This document shows, one piece after another, positions 40,541-51,477 of a stretch of DNA of 64,000 bases. Source of the DNA: Buchnera aphidicola (Brevicoryne brassicae). GTDB taxonomy: Bacteria; Pseudomonadota; Gammaproteobacteria; Enterobacterales; Enterobacteriaceae. Under the pieces are notes generated by a model, which saw nothing but the letters and a program-made list of their open reading frames with translations, made no database searches and was not told where the DNA came from. The stretch's first letter is position 1. The number at the start of each line of letters is the position of its first letter. The DNA is taken from assembly GCF_005082825.1 (NCBI RefSeq), contig NZ_CP034882.1:281932-345931 (forward strand). Direction: 5' to 3'. The translations under genes were made by a program, and so were the position numbers.

Positions 40541-40649
40541 AGAAATCCTATTTTCTAAAAAAAATTGTTGATTGTAAAACATTTGTATTAAAGATATACA
40601 GATATTTATTTTTAATACTCATTAAAAAAATAGTATGTTATTAATAATT

Positions 40650-40717
40650 GAGTAACTCGATATAGTTAATTTTGTGTATTTAATGCCATAACACATAACT
40701 ATAATATTGAGTTACTC
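40650..40717. other. Three-stem hairpin between bioB and bioD, role unknown
   Basis: Nested inverted repeats can be read: an outer 9-bp stem (GAGTAACTC 40650-40658 with GAGTTACTC 40709-40717), a middle 8-bp stem (TATAGTTA 40661-40668 with TAACTATA 40696-40703) and an inner 5-bp stem (TGTGT 40673-40677 with ACACA 40691-40695), closed by a 13-base loop. Its GC content exceeds that of the surrounding spacer. No adequate T tract follows on either strand, so a simple terminator is not certain. An RNA processing or stability element, or a relic, is possible. Confidence 0.5.
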
Positions 40718-40831
40718 TTATATATAAAACAAATACAATAATTTTAGTTGTAAGAAAATAATCAATTTTTTAAAGAACAAAAAATTTTTGATATATATTT
40801 TTTAAATAATTAATAATGTATTTTTAAAATA

Positions 40832-41863
40832 TTAAAATATTGCTGCATTATAGTATTGATCTTTTTTGATCTTTGATCCTTGAATAATCAAATTATCACT
40901 GTTTTTCTTTGATATAATTTCTTTTTTATATTCAGGATGTAAATTTAATTTTTGTAATAACTTTAAATCATTTTTTTCTTCTGGATTATTTGCAGTAAGT
41001 AATTTACATCCATAAAAAATAGAATTTGCACCAGCCATAAAACACATAGCTTGAGTTTGATCATTCATATTTTTACGTCCGGCAGATAATCTAATATAAG
41101 ATTTTGGCATCATAATGCGAGCAGCAGCTATAATACGAATAAAATCAAATGGTTCTATATTTTTATTGTTTTCCATCGGTGTTCCTGGAATTTTCACTAA
41201 CATGTTAATAGGAACACTTTCTGGATGAATAGAAAAATTAGAGAGTTCCATTAACAATTCCATACGATCTTGTATTTTTTCTCCTAAACCTATAATACCT
41301 CCAGAACAAATTTTCATACCAGCACTTCGAACTATATTTAATGTATCTAATCTTTCTTGATATGTACGAGTAGTAATAATACTACTGTAAAACCTAGAAG
41401 ATGTATCTAAATTATGATTGTAGAAATCTAAACCTGCAGAAGCTAATTTTTTCGCTTGTAGAGTATTTAAAGTACCTAAAGTCATACAAGTTTCCATTCC
41501 CATTGACTTAATTTTTTTAATAATCTTTTCTAAATAAGGCATATCTTTGTCTTTTGGATTTTTCCATGCAGCACCCATACAAAATCTACTAGAACCAGAA
41601 GCTTTTGCTTTTTTTGCTGCATTAAGAATTGTTTCTATTTTTAGTAAAGGTTCTTTTTTTAAACCTGTTTTATATCTAGAACTTTGTGGACAATATTTAC
41701 AATCTTCGGGACAGGCTCCTGTTTTTATCGAAAGTAATGTACTTATTTGTATAGTATTTGGATTAAAATTTTTTCTATGTTGTTTTTGAGCTTCAAAAAT
41801 AAGATCAAAAAATGGTTTATTGAAAAGTGCTTTTGTTTCATCTAGAGTCCATTTTTTTTTCAT
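40832..41863 (-). CDS. bioB: Biotin synthase
   Basis: BioB inserts sulfur into dethiobiotin by radical-SAM chemistry. The 343 residues (E. coli 346) contain the 4Fe-4S ligands Cys51, Cys55 and Cys58 (CPEDCKYC), [12 protein letters not shown] with the conserved Cys of the 2Fe-2S site, [12 protein letters not shown] and IRLSAGR with the Arg ligand. A good AGGAAAG lies before the ATG. It is divergent from bioA across an 80-base spacer. The BirA operator found there in E. coli is not recognisable. Confidence 0.97.
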   Translation of the reverse strand: MKKKWTLDETKALFNKPFFDLIFEAQKQHRKNFNPNTIQISTLLSIKTGACPEDCKYCPQSSRYKTGLKKEPLLKIETILNAAKKAKASGSSRFCMGAAWKNPKDKDMPYLEKIIKKIKSMGMETCMTLGTLNTLQAKKLASAGLDFYNHNLDTSSRFYSSIITTRTYQERLDTLNIVRSAGMKICSGGIIGLGEKIQDRMELLMELSNFSIHPESVPINMLVKIPGTPMENNKNIEPFDFIRIIAAARIMMPKSYIRLSAGRKNMNDQTQAMCFMAGANSIFYGCKLLTANNPEEKNDLKLLQKLNLHPEYKKEIISKKNSDNLIIQGSKIKKDQYYNAAIF

Positions 41864-41943
41864 CTTTCCTCCAAAAAATTATGATTTTATTTTACTAAAG
41901 GTTTATACTTAAATTATTTAATGTTTTTTATACATAAATAACA

Positions 41944-43230
41944 ATGAATCAATCCGATAAAAATTTTGATTATAAACATATCTGGCATCCCTATTCATCT
42001 ATGACTAATCCTCTTCCTTGTTATTCTGTTTTATCTGCTAAAGGAGTCTATTTAAAGCTAAATAACGGAAAAAAAATTATAGATGGCATGTCTTCATGGT
42101 GGTCTGCAATACATGGTTACAATCATCCTGTTTTAAATAAAGCTTTAAAAAAACAGATAAAAAAAATGTCTCATGTTATGTTCGGAGGTATCACACATCC
42201 TTCTGCAGTTTCTCTTTGTCGAAAATTAATTTATTTAACACCTAAAAAATTAGATTGTGTTTTTTTTTCTGATTCAGGTTCAGTTGCCATTGAAATAGCA
42301 ATAAAAATGTTAATACAGTATTGGCAATCATTAGGCCAAAAAAGAAAACTTTTTTTAACTATTCGTCATGGATATCACGGTGATACTTTTGCTGCAATGT
42401 CAATTTCTGATCCCGAAAATTCTATACATAAAATATATAAAAAATTTTTACCAAAAAATTTTTTTGCTAATGTACCTATTTCTTCTTTTCACAGTAAATG
42501 GAATGAAAATGATCTTATATCTTTTAAAAAAATAATAGAGAAAAATTCTTTAAAAATAGCTGGTGTTATATTAGAACCTATAGTACAAGGAGTAGGAGGG
42601 ATGAAATTTTATCATCCTACATATTTAAAAAAAATAAAAGTTTTATGTGATTATTATTGTATTCCTTTGATTTTTGATGAAATTGCTACCGGTTTCGGTC
42701 GAACTGGGAAATTATTTGCTTTTGAACACGCTAATGTTGTACCAGATATATTATGTTTAGGAAAAGCAATGACAGGTGGTACAATCACTTTTGCAGCAAC
42801 AATATCTTCAAGACATATTGCTAATACTATTAGCAATGGTAAAATAGGCTGTTTTATGCATGGTCCAACTTATATGGGCAATCCATTAGCATGCGCTGCT
42901 GCTAACGCTAATATAAAAATATTACAAAAAAATAAATGGCAAATTCAAGTATCTAATATTGAAAAGCAATTATATAAAGAATTATCACCACTACTTAAGC
43001 ACGAAAATGTCATTGATGTAAGAATATTAGGAGCTATTGGTGTAGTGGAATGTGTGCGTTTAGTTAATATGGCTTCGATACAGAATTTTTTTGTAAAAAA
43101 CGGAGTTTGGATTAGACCATTTAAAAAATTAATTTACATTGTACCACCTTATATTATTACTCCTAAAGAATTAAATATTCTTACTAATGTTATTAAAGAA
43201 GCTTTAGATAATCCTTCACTTTTCATATAA
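41944..43230 (+). CDS. bioA: Adenosylmethionine-8-amino-7-oxononanoate aminotransferase
   Basis: BioA converts KAPA to DAPA using S-adenosylmethionine as amino donor. The 428 residues (E. coli 429) include HIWHPYSSM near the start, MSSWWSAIHGYNHPVLN, the cofactor-binding DEIATGFGRTGKLFAFE and the Schiff-base lysine in CLGKAMTGG (about 270-278). With bioB and bioD it gives the last three steps of biotin synthesis. bioF, bioC and bioH are not present here, so KAPA would have to come from elsewhere. Confidence 0.97.
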   Translation: MNQSDKNFDYKHIWHPYSSMTNPLPCYSVLSAKGVYLKLNNGKKIIDGMSSWWSAIHGYNHPVLNKALKKQIKKMSHVMFGGITHPSAVSLCRKLIYLTPKKLDCVFFSDSGSVAIEIAIKMLIQYWQSLGQKRKLFLTIRHGYHGDTFAAMSISDPENSIHKIYKKFLPKNFFANVPISSFHSKWNENDLISFKKIIEKNSLKIAGVILEPIVQGVGGMKFYHPTYLKKIKVLCDYYCIPLIFDEIATGFGRTGKLFAFEHANVVPDILCLGKAMTGGTITFAATISSRHIANTISNGKIGCFMHGPTYMGNPLACAAANANIKILQKNKWQIQVSNIEKQLYKELSPLLKHENVIDVRILGAIGVVECVRLVNMASIQNFFVKNGVWIRPFKKLIYIVPPYIITPKELNILTNVIKEALDNPSLFI

Positions 43231-43268
43231 ATTATCTGATTATATAATAAGCTATGTCTATCTGTTTT

Positions 43269-44276
43269 TTAATTTAATTTATATGTAAGTATCCATGAAG
43301 GCCCTTCACTTGTATTATATATGTTTAATATTTTCAATTCTCCAGTGTTTTTTGAAATGCTATAAATAGCACATGTGTTATTTTTCTCACCCGCAACTAT
43401 TAAATATGAATTACTACAATCAATACAAAACGATCTAGGTTGTTCTACTGTCTTATAAATTTTAATAAAAGTAATTGTATTATTTTTATTAACATGAAAT
43501 AAAGAAATAATATTAAATAATCGATCAGAAACATATAAAAAACGACCGCATGATGTTATGTGAATATCAGAAGACCAATAAATTTCTGAAGAACGAACAT
43601 TTTTATTCAAAATATTAACATTTTGTATATTTTGTATATTTACTATGTTATTAATTTTCTCTATTTTCCATACATCTATAGTTCCATTTAATTCATTAAT
43701 AGTATAAACAAAATCTTGATTAGGGTGAAAAACAATATGACGTGGACCTGATTTTTCTTTAGTTTTAACTAACTTTTGTTCTGTACTTTTTAATATTCCA
43801 AAATTTGTTAAATCATATAAATAAATAGAATCTTCTTTAAGAGACATAACAAATAATATATTATATTTATCATTTACTCTAGCAGCATGGCAACCCTTTA
43901 TATTATAAACAATTTGAATTGGATTTTTAGGGATACCATATTTATTTAATGGACTTACACTAACACAATTTGAATGATATGAACTACAAAATACAAACTT
44001 ATTAGTTTTATCAAAAGAAATATAATTAGGTTTTCCTGGAATAAAACTTTCATCTTTTTTTTCAATATAGCCATTTTTTTCTATAGAGTACGTAATAATT
44101 TTATTATCAGGTCTAATTCCTGCATATAACAAATTGTTATTTTTAATAATATTTATAGGTTGAATTTGACCATTTGTTGAAATTTTCTGAAGTAAATTCA
44201 TACTTCCATGATCAGATAAATTCCATATTTCTATATTTTCACTTTTTGAATTTACAATGTATACCACTTGTTTCAT
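43269..44276 (-). CDS. pgl: 6-phosphogluconolactonase (YbhE type)
   Basis: Pgl hydrolyses 6-phosphogluconolactone in the pentose phosphate pathway. The 335 residues (E. coli 331) form the seven-bladed beta-propeller of the YbhE family. The visible repeats share the pattern of a hydrophobic strand, Gly and Asp. Conserved stretches are CHAARVNDKYN, GPRHIVFHPNQDFVYTINE and QPRSFCIDCSNSYLIVAGE. Its distance of 38 bases from convergent bioA fits the E. coli order, where ybhE and the bio operon are close neighbours. Confidence 0.94.
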   Translation of the reverse strand: MKQVVYIVNSKSENIEIWNLSDHGSMNLLQKISTNGQIQPINIIKNNNLLYAGIRPDNKIITYSIEKNGYIEKKDESFIPGKPNYISFDKTNKFVFCSSYHSNCVSVSPLNKYGIPKNPIQIVYNIKGCHAARVNDKYNILFVMSLKEDSIYLYDLTNFGILKSTEQKLVKTKEKSGPRHIVFHPNQDFVYTINELNGTIDVWKIEKINNIVNIQNIQNVNILNKNVRSSEIYWSSDIHITSCGRFLYVSDRLFNIISLFHVNKNNTITFIKIYKTVEQPRSFCIDCSNSYLIVAGEKNNTCAIYSISKNTGELKILNIYNTSEGPSWILTYKLN

Positions 44277-44372
44277 ATAATTCCCTTAACATTTTTATTA
44301 ATACCTTTATATTGTAAATAATGATTATTATAAATAGTATATATAAGAAAATATTATTTTAATAAAATTAAA

Positions 44373-46802
44373 TTATTTTTTTTCTAGATGCTGTAGTAAA
44401 TTTAAAATCCATAAAAGACGTAAATGATCATTATCTGAATTATATAAAAATTTTAATTTTATAGAATTTTCCATTTTCCAAACATCAGGTTGCTCTTTAA
44501 ATATCTGCAATAAATATCGTGTATTTACTAAATTATCGTCATTAAACTCTATAATACCCATTTTTTTATTACATTTAATAAATTTAATACCAATTCTATA
44601 TGCTATTAACCGAATTTTAGCAATAACAATTAAATTCTTAGAAAATACGGGTAATTTTCCAAAATTTTTAATTAATTCATCTTTAATTTTTTCAACTTCT
44701 TTTTCGTTTTCAGCATTTGCAAATCTTTTATAAAAGAATAGTCTTGTATTAACATTTGAAATATAATTATCTGGTAACAAAGCTGAAACATATAATTCAA
44801 TTTCTACTGAATTTTTTGATAATTCATTAAAAGATAAACTTCGTCCATCTTTTAATAACTTAATAGCATTTTTTAAAAGTTTCATATATAAAGAAAAACC
44901 TATGCTTTTTATATGTCCACTTTGTTCTTTTCCTAATATTTCACCTATACCCCTAATTTCAAGATCTTGATTAGATAAAGAAAAACCTCCTCCAAAATTA
45001 TCAACTGATGCAATAGCTTCTAATCTTTTTTTTGCATCAGAAGTTATTTTTTTAAAATCCTTAATAAGAAATAAAGCATATGATTGATGATTGGATCTAC
45101 CGATTCTTCCACGTAATTGATGAAGTTGAGATAATCCAAAATGATCAGCATTTTCAATAATAATTGTGTTTGCTCTCGGTATGTCAATACCACTTTCAAT
45201 AATAGTAGTACAAATTAAAACATTGAACTTATTTTTATAAAACTTGTTCATAACTTTTTTTAAATCAATGTCGTTCATTTGCCCATGACCTATTTTAATA
45301 TTAGCTTCAGGTATTAATTTTGATAATTTTTCAGCAATATTGATAATATTTTGTACTTTATTATATATATAATAAACTTGTCCACCTCTTGATATTTCAC
45401 GTAATATTGTCTTTCTTATTAATAAAGGATTATATTCTTGAATATAAGTTTTAATGGCTAATCTTTGAGCTGGTGGTTTTTCTATAATTGATAAGTCTTT
45501 TATACCAACCATAGTCATATTTAAAGTACGAGGTATAGGTGTAGCTGTTAAAGTTAATATATCAATGTTACAGTATCTTTTTTTAAAAATTTCTTTGTGA
45601 TTAACACCAAATCTATGTTCTTCATCAATAATTAATAAACCTAAGTCATACCATTCTATTTCTTTTAATAAAAGTTTATGAGTTCCTATTAAAATATTAA
45701 TATGACCACTTTTAGTATTTTTAAAAATTAAATTTTGTTTTGTAGTATTTTGAAATCTAGATAATATTTCAATATTAATACTCCAGTTAGAAAAGCGTTT
45801 TTTAAAATTTTCATAATGTTGTTGTGCTAATAAAGTAGTTGGTACTAAAATAACTACTTGCTTATTATTAGATACAGATATAAAAGCTGCTCGCATTGCT
45901 ACTTCTGTTTTTCCAAAACCTACATCTCCGCAAATTAAACGATCCATAGGAATAGAACTACACATGTCTTTCAATACAGATTTTATAACTTTATTTTGAT
46001 CTAACGTTATTTCGAACAAACAATCTTTACAAAAGACATGGTATTTTTTTTCATTTTTTTTAAATGAAAATCCCTTTTGAAATTTTCTTTTAGCATAAAT
46101 ATCTAACAATTGTGCAGCATGATCATAGATGGTTTTATTTATTTTTTTTTTAATTTTATTCCATTCATCACCACCTAATCTATGAAGAGGAGCGTTTTCT
46201 ATTGATGTTGTCGTATAAGGTGAAATAAGATGTAAATACGCAACAGGTACATATAATTTATCTTCTCCTGCATATGAAATAATTAAATATTCTGATTCAA
46301 TACTAGCTGTTTTTATAGTTGTCAGTCCTTGATAACGGCCAATGCCATGTTCAACGTGTATAATTGGATAATTTATAATTAATTTAGACAAATAGTTGTT
46401 TTGAACATTAGAAATATTATCCTTAGTATTTAAAGCATATTTACTATCGATTATTGGTAATAAATCTTCTGTGTAGATAAATAAAAAATTATCTTTTCTA
46501 TTTATATGTTCTTGTTTAAACTCATTTGTCATATAAAAATGATTAAGATTTTCTTCGATATCAATAGTTGTTTTTATATATTTTGGATGAATTTTATATT
46601 TCATGAGAAAAATTAAAATTTTTTTTAGAAATTGTTTCTTGTTTAAAGAAAATATTATTTTCCCTGAAAATGTATGTAAAAAAGATAAGAATTCATTAAA
46701 CTTTTCTTGATCATTAATATTATTAAATAAATTTGGTAATTTTTGATATTTACAATTAATGATTTTTTTATTTTTTAAAATTTGATTTTCTGTGATTTTC
46801 AT
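44373..46802 (-). CDS. mfd: Transcription-repair coupling factor, N-terminally truncated
   Basis: Mfd is a DNA translocase that removes stalled RNA polymerase and recruits UvrA. It has 809 residues here against 1148 in E. coli. The first 130 or so residues are diverged, and the UvrB-like module that binds UvrA is not recognisable. The RNA-polymerase-interaction domain starts with IHVEHGIGRYQGLTTI (about 150). The helicase motifs are whole: GDVGFGKTEVAMRAA, IDEEHRFG, TATPIPRT and QLRGRIGRS. The C-terminal autoregulatory domain is present. The same short form is known from other Buchnera. It may act only in clearing polymerase. Confidence 0.95.
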   Translation of the reverse strand: MKITENQILKNKKIINCKYQKLPNLFNNINDQEKFNEFLSFLHTFSGKIIFSLNKKQFLKKILIFLMKYKIHPKYIKTTIDIEENLNHFYMTNEFKQEHINRKDNFLFIYTEDLLPIIDSKYALNTKDNISNVQNNYLSKLIINYPIIHVEHGIGRYQGLTTIKTASIESEYLIISYAGEDKLYVPVAYLHLISPYTTTSIENAPLHRLGGDEWNKIKKKINKTIYDHAAQLLDIYAKRKFQKGFSFKKNEKKYHVFCKDCLFEITLDQNKVIKSVLKDMCSSIPMDRLICGDVGFGKTEVAMRAAFISVSNNKQVVILVPTTLLAQQHYENFKKRFSNWSINIEILSRFQNTTKQNLIFKNTKSGHINILIGTHKLLLKEIEWYDLGLLIIDEEHRFGVNHKEIFKKRYCNIDILTLTATPIPRTLNMTMVGIKDLSIIEKPPAQRLAIKTYIQEYNPLLIRKTILREISRGGQVYYIYNKVQNIINIAEKLSKLIPEANIKIGHGQMNDIDLKKVMNKFYKNKFNVLICTTIIESGIDIPRANTIIIENADHFGLSQLHQLRGRIGRSNHQSYALFLIKDFKKITSDAKKRLEAIASVDNFGGGFSLSNQDLEIRGIGEILGKEQSGHIKSIGFSLYMKLLKNAIKLLKDGRSLSFNELSKNSVEIELYVSALLPDNYISNVNTRLFFYKRFANAENEKEVEKIKDELIKNFGKLPVFSKNLIVIAKIRLIAYRIGIKFIKCNKKMGIIEFNDDNLVNTRYLLQIFKEQPDVWKMENSIKLKFLYNSDNDHLRLLWILNLLQHLEKK

Positions 46803-47217
46803 TAGAAGAAAGTTTATTTAAAAGAATATAATAATATTTTAGTAATAATTAATATTATTTTTCTATTTTTAGAATAGAATTTTAATTATAAATAAGAAAT
46901 TAAATCTATTTGTATATATACAAAATTTTTAACGTATTAAATGATTTTTATGTTTAATAAAAAATAAATTATTTTTTTAAAAACAAAATAATTTTATTAA
47001 ATATTAAAAAAATAATAATTAATACTAAGAATTAAATTTTCTAATTTTTAAGATTAAAAAATTTTTTTTCAATCAATTTAATATATTTATATTAGAATAA
47101 TATATATTATATATTTTAATTCATTTCATTTATATTAGATTTTTTTTAATTTTTTAAAAATAGAAACAAAATCTAAGTATTTTTATTACACATATTTTCA
47201 TATTTTAAGAAAAAATT
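46803..47217. other. 415-base AT-rich spacer between divergent mfd and lolC
   Basis: No gene or RNA could be recognised. The sequence is nearly all A and T with long T and A runs, and must hold the promoters of mfd (leftward) and lolC (rightward). One 9-base inverted repeat (TTAGATTTT at 47135-47143 and AAAATCTAA at 47168-47176) lies about 40 bases before lolC. No remnant of a lost gene was seen by eye. Confidence 0.6.
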
Positions 47218-48414
47218 ATGTATAAACCTGTATATCTATTTATTGGTTTACGTTATTTGTGGAATTCTCATTTACCAAAATTTAAAAAATTTATTACTTT
47301 ATTATCTATTATAGGTATTATTATTAGTACAGCTTCACTTATTATTGTAATATCTGTAATTAACGGTTTTGAAGAAAATTTCAAAAAAAACATTTTATCT
47401 TTTATTCCACATTTAATAATTACTAATAAAAATAAATGTATTAATAAATCAGAATTTCCTAAAAATATTGTAAATTTATACAATTTTGAAAAAGTTTCTG
47501 ATTTTATTAACCAAGAAGTGATTTTAAGAAGTAAAAATGATATAACCATAGGAGAAATAATAGGTATTGATAATACTAATAATGAAAATATTACTAATTA
47601 TAATCTAAAAAACGTTCTAAATACACTTCAACCTAAACAAAAAAATGCGATTTTAGGTATAGAATTAGCAAAAAAGTTACATGTTCATATTGGTGATAAA
47701 ATCAAATTAATTCTTTTACCGGATAAAAAATTTTTTTTTAAAGAAATTTTTAACGAAAAAACGTTTAAAATTGTAGATTTTTTTTCTACTAATAATGAAA
47801 TTGATTATTATCAAATATTAATTAATAAAGAAGATAGTTTAGAATTTTTACACTTTCCTAAAAATTTTATTACTGGTTGGCGAGTATGGTTTAAACAACC
47901 TCTATCTTTAAATCTAGATCAAATTAAAAAATCCTTAAATAACTTTGTTTTATTAGACTGGAAATCGCAAAAGGGTGAAATATTTAAAGCAATGACTATT
48001 GAAAAATATATTATACTACTTTTATTTATTTTAATTTTAATAGTGGCAATTTTAAATATATTTATTACTCTTACTGTTTATACAATAGAGAAAAAGAGTA
48101 GTATAGCGATTTTACAAACACAGGGATTGGCAAATTGGAAAATTATATTAATTTTTATTATCATTGGTTCTAGTACAGCTATTATTGGAAATATACTTGG
48201 TACAGTAATTAGTGTTTTATTAATTATGCAAAATGATTTTTTAAAATTTCTTATAAAAATATTTTTTGATGAAATTGATATTTCTATCATTATAGTACCT
48301 CATCAAATTTTTTTTATTAATATCATATCTATATTCATTACAAGTATTTCTACATTATATCCAGCTTATAATGCTATAAAATTAAAACCAGCTAAAATTT
48401 TATCTCATGAATAA
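47218..48414 (+). CDS. lolC: Lipoprotein-releasing complex membrane subunit LolC
   Basis: LolC is a subunit of the LolCDE ABC complex, which takes outer-membrane lipoproteins out of the inner membrane. The 398 residues (E. coli 399) start with LRYLWNSHLPKFKKFI. One transmembrane helix follows (about 25-48), ending in VISVINGFEENFKKNIL, then a periplasmic domain to about 255 and three C-terminal helices. The end [17 protein letters not shown] matches the family. The stop overlaps lolD by 8 bases. Confidence 0.94.
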   Translation: MYKPVYLFIGLRYLWNSHLPKFKKFITLLSIIGIIISTASLIIVISVINGFEENFKKNILSFIPHLIITNKNKCINKSEFPKNIVNLYNFEKVSDFINQEVILRSKNDITIGEIIGIDNTNNENITNYNLKNVLNTLQPKQKNAILGIELAKKLHVHIGDKIKLILLPDKKFFFKEIFNEKTFKIVDFFSTNNEIDYYQILINKEDSLEFLHFPKNFITGWRVWFKQPLSLNLDQIKKSLNNFVLLDWKSQKGEIFKAMTIEKYIILLLFILILIVAILNIFITLTVYTIEKKSSIAILQTQGLANWKIILIFIIIGSSTAIIGNILGTVISVLLIMQNDFLKFLIKIFFDEIDISIIIVPHQIFFINIISIFITSISTLYPAYNAIKLKPAKILSHE

Positions 48415-49090
48415 TATTATCAAATGTATAAAATTAACTAAATCTTACAAAGATGGCGATGTAATTGTACATATTTTAAAAGGTATATCATTTGAATTAC
48501 AACATGGAGATATATCTGCTATTATCGGAAAATCTGGTTCAGGAAAAACTACATTATTGCATTTACTTGCAGGTTTAGATGTCCCCAATTCTGGTGATAT
48601 ACTATTTGATGGAGAATCAATAACTTCTATGTCATCTAATCAAATAGCAACATTTAGAAATAAAAAATTAGGATTTATTTATCAATTTCATCATTTAATG
48701 TTAGATTTTAATATATTAGAAAATGTTGCAATGCCTCTTTTAATTAGCAATGAAGGTAAAAGAAAATCAGAAGAAAAAGCATATGAAATGCTTAAAATAG
48801 TTAATTTAGAAAAAAAAATAAAAAAATACCCCTCTGAAATTTCTGGAGGTGAAAGACAACGTGTTGCTATTGCTCGAGCTTTTGTAAACAAACCTTCTTT
48901 GATAATAGCAGATGAACCCACTGGTAATTTAGATCAATATAATGCAAATGTTATTTTTAATTTAATATTAAAATTTAATAGTTGTTATAATACTTCTTTT
49001 TTAATTGTTACACATGATTCTAGTTTAATAAAAAAAATACCTGTTTTATTCAAAATAAAAAATGGTAAATTATATAATTATAATAATTAA
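48407..49090 (+). CDS. lolD: Lipoprotein-releasing complex ATPase LolD
   Basis: LolD is the ATP-hydrolysing subunit of LolCDE. The 227 residues (E. coli 233) carry Walker [10 protein letters not shown] (about 41-49), the Q-loop IYQFHHLM, the ABC signature [14 protein letters not shown] and Walker [13 protein letters not shown], with the switch His in VTHD. Its ATG lies inside the end of lolC, which indicates coupled translation. The ATPase is fully intact although its partner lolE is frameshifted. Confidence 0.97.
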   Translation: MNNIIKCIKLTKSYKDGDVIVHILKGISFELQHGDISAIIGKSGSGKTTLLHLLAGLDVPNSGDILFDGESITSMSSNQIATFRNKKLGFIYQFHHLMLDFNILENVAMPLLISNEGKRKSEEKAYEMLKIVNLEKKIKKYPSEISGGERQRVAIARAFVNKPSLIIADEPTGNLDQYNANVIFNLILKFNSCYNTSFLIVTHDSSLIKKIPVLFKIKNGKLYNYNN

Positions 49091-49108
49091 CAAAAAAAGA
49101 AATGATCA

Positions 49109-50334
49109 ATGAATTTTTTACCTTTCCTAATTGCAAAACGATTGTATCTTAATCAAAATAAAAAAAATAAAGTATTAATAATTTCTATATTATCTAAAAT
49201 AGGAATATCTATTTCTGTATTTGCATTAATTTTAAGCTTAAGTGCATTAAATGGTTTTCATGTTTTATTAAATAAAACACTCTTATCTAGTGTGCCTCAT
49301 GGAATTATTCAATTAACTGATAAATCTTTACTAAAATGGCAAGATATAGTTAAAAAATTAAAGTTTTTTCCAGGAATTCTCTATTGTGAACCTTATATTA
49401 TTACCAACGGATTGCTAGTAAATAAAAACATAGTAAAAATAGTTGAAATTAAAAGTTTTAAAGATATAAAATATTTTGAAAACGACTTTTTAAAATATAT
49501 AAATAATGATTTTTTAAAAAAAAAAATAATATTATTCTTTCGTCAAGTTTAGCGGAAAAATTATCAATTAAAGAAGGTGATTCAATTAATTTAATTATTT
49601 TAAATAAACAAGAAAAATTCATTAAATCCAATTTAAAATATTTTTCTTTGAATGTTATAGGAATATTTCGAGAAAATAGCATATTAAATTCAAATGTTGG
49701 ATATATACCTTTTGAATTTTTTAAAAAATTTCTTATCAAAGAAGATGTAATTAATAAAATTGAATTACATATGTCTAATCCTCTTGATGCAAATAAAATT
49801 ATTATAAATGCAGCGAAAAAAATCCATATACCTCTTCTTTTATATACTTGGATTAATGACTATAAATATATATATCATGATATTAACACAGTAAAAGCAA
49901 TTATATATTTATCTTTATTATTTCTAATAATTATGTCATGTTTTAGTATTACATCTATTTCTTTAATGACCATATCTAAAAAAACACAAGAAATTGCCAT
50001 ACTACGTAGTATGGGTGCTAATAATTTTCTTATTCAAACAATTTTTTTATATTACGGTATGAGATCTATAATTATTTCTGCTTTAATTGGTTTGTTTTTA
50101 GGAGTAATGACAATATTAAATTTTAAAAAAATAGTATTTTTTTTAGATAAATTTTTTAAGAATAATATATTATTAGATAATATCTATTACAAAAATTTTT
50201 TTCTATTAGAATTGAATTTATTAGATGTATTTATTATTTTTATAAGTACTTTAATAATGGGTATTATAATTAATTGGTATCCAGCATATTATGCTTCAAA
50301 TCTTAATCCTAGTGAAATATTAAAGGAATATTAA
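49109..50334 (+). pseudogene. lolE: Lipoprotein-releasing complex membrane subunit LolE, frameshifted at poly(A)
   Basis: The first frame (49109-49552, 147 residues) holds the N-terminal helix and start of the periplasmic domain (FLIAKRLYLNQNK, LSALNGFHVLLNKTLL). Just after the A11 run at 49516-49526 homology moves to another frame (ILSSSLAEKLSIKEGDSINLIIL) and continues to 50334, with three C-terminal helices and WYPAYYASNLNPSEILKEY. One extra A would restore 408 residues (E. coli 414). The frame after the break has no stops, so decay looks recent or slippage maintains function. It follows lolD after 18 bases. Confidence 0.9.
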
Positions 50335-50380
50335 AAGAATATTTCTTAAAAAATAAACTTTTATATGTGAAATGGTGTGA

Positions 50381-51382
<1,002 letters not shown>

Positions 51383-51477
51383 ATGTTTTACTAAAAAATT
51401 TTAAAAATCTTAAATAATATTTTATCTTTTAAATATATATAAATGATAAATATATTTTATTTTGATTTAAAATATAC

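Noticed and set aside
41864-41943. A possible BirA operator between bioA and bioB
   Set aside because: Only a weak half-site (GGTTTATA) is visible and no opposite half at the right distance, so an operator cannot be supported.
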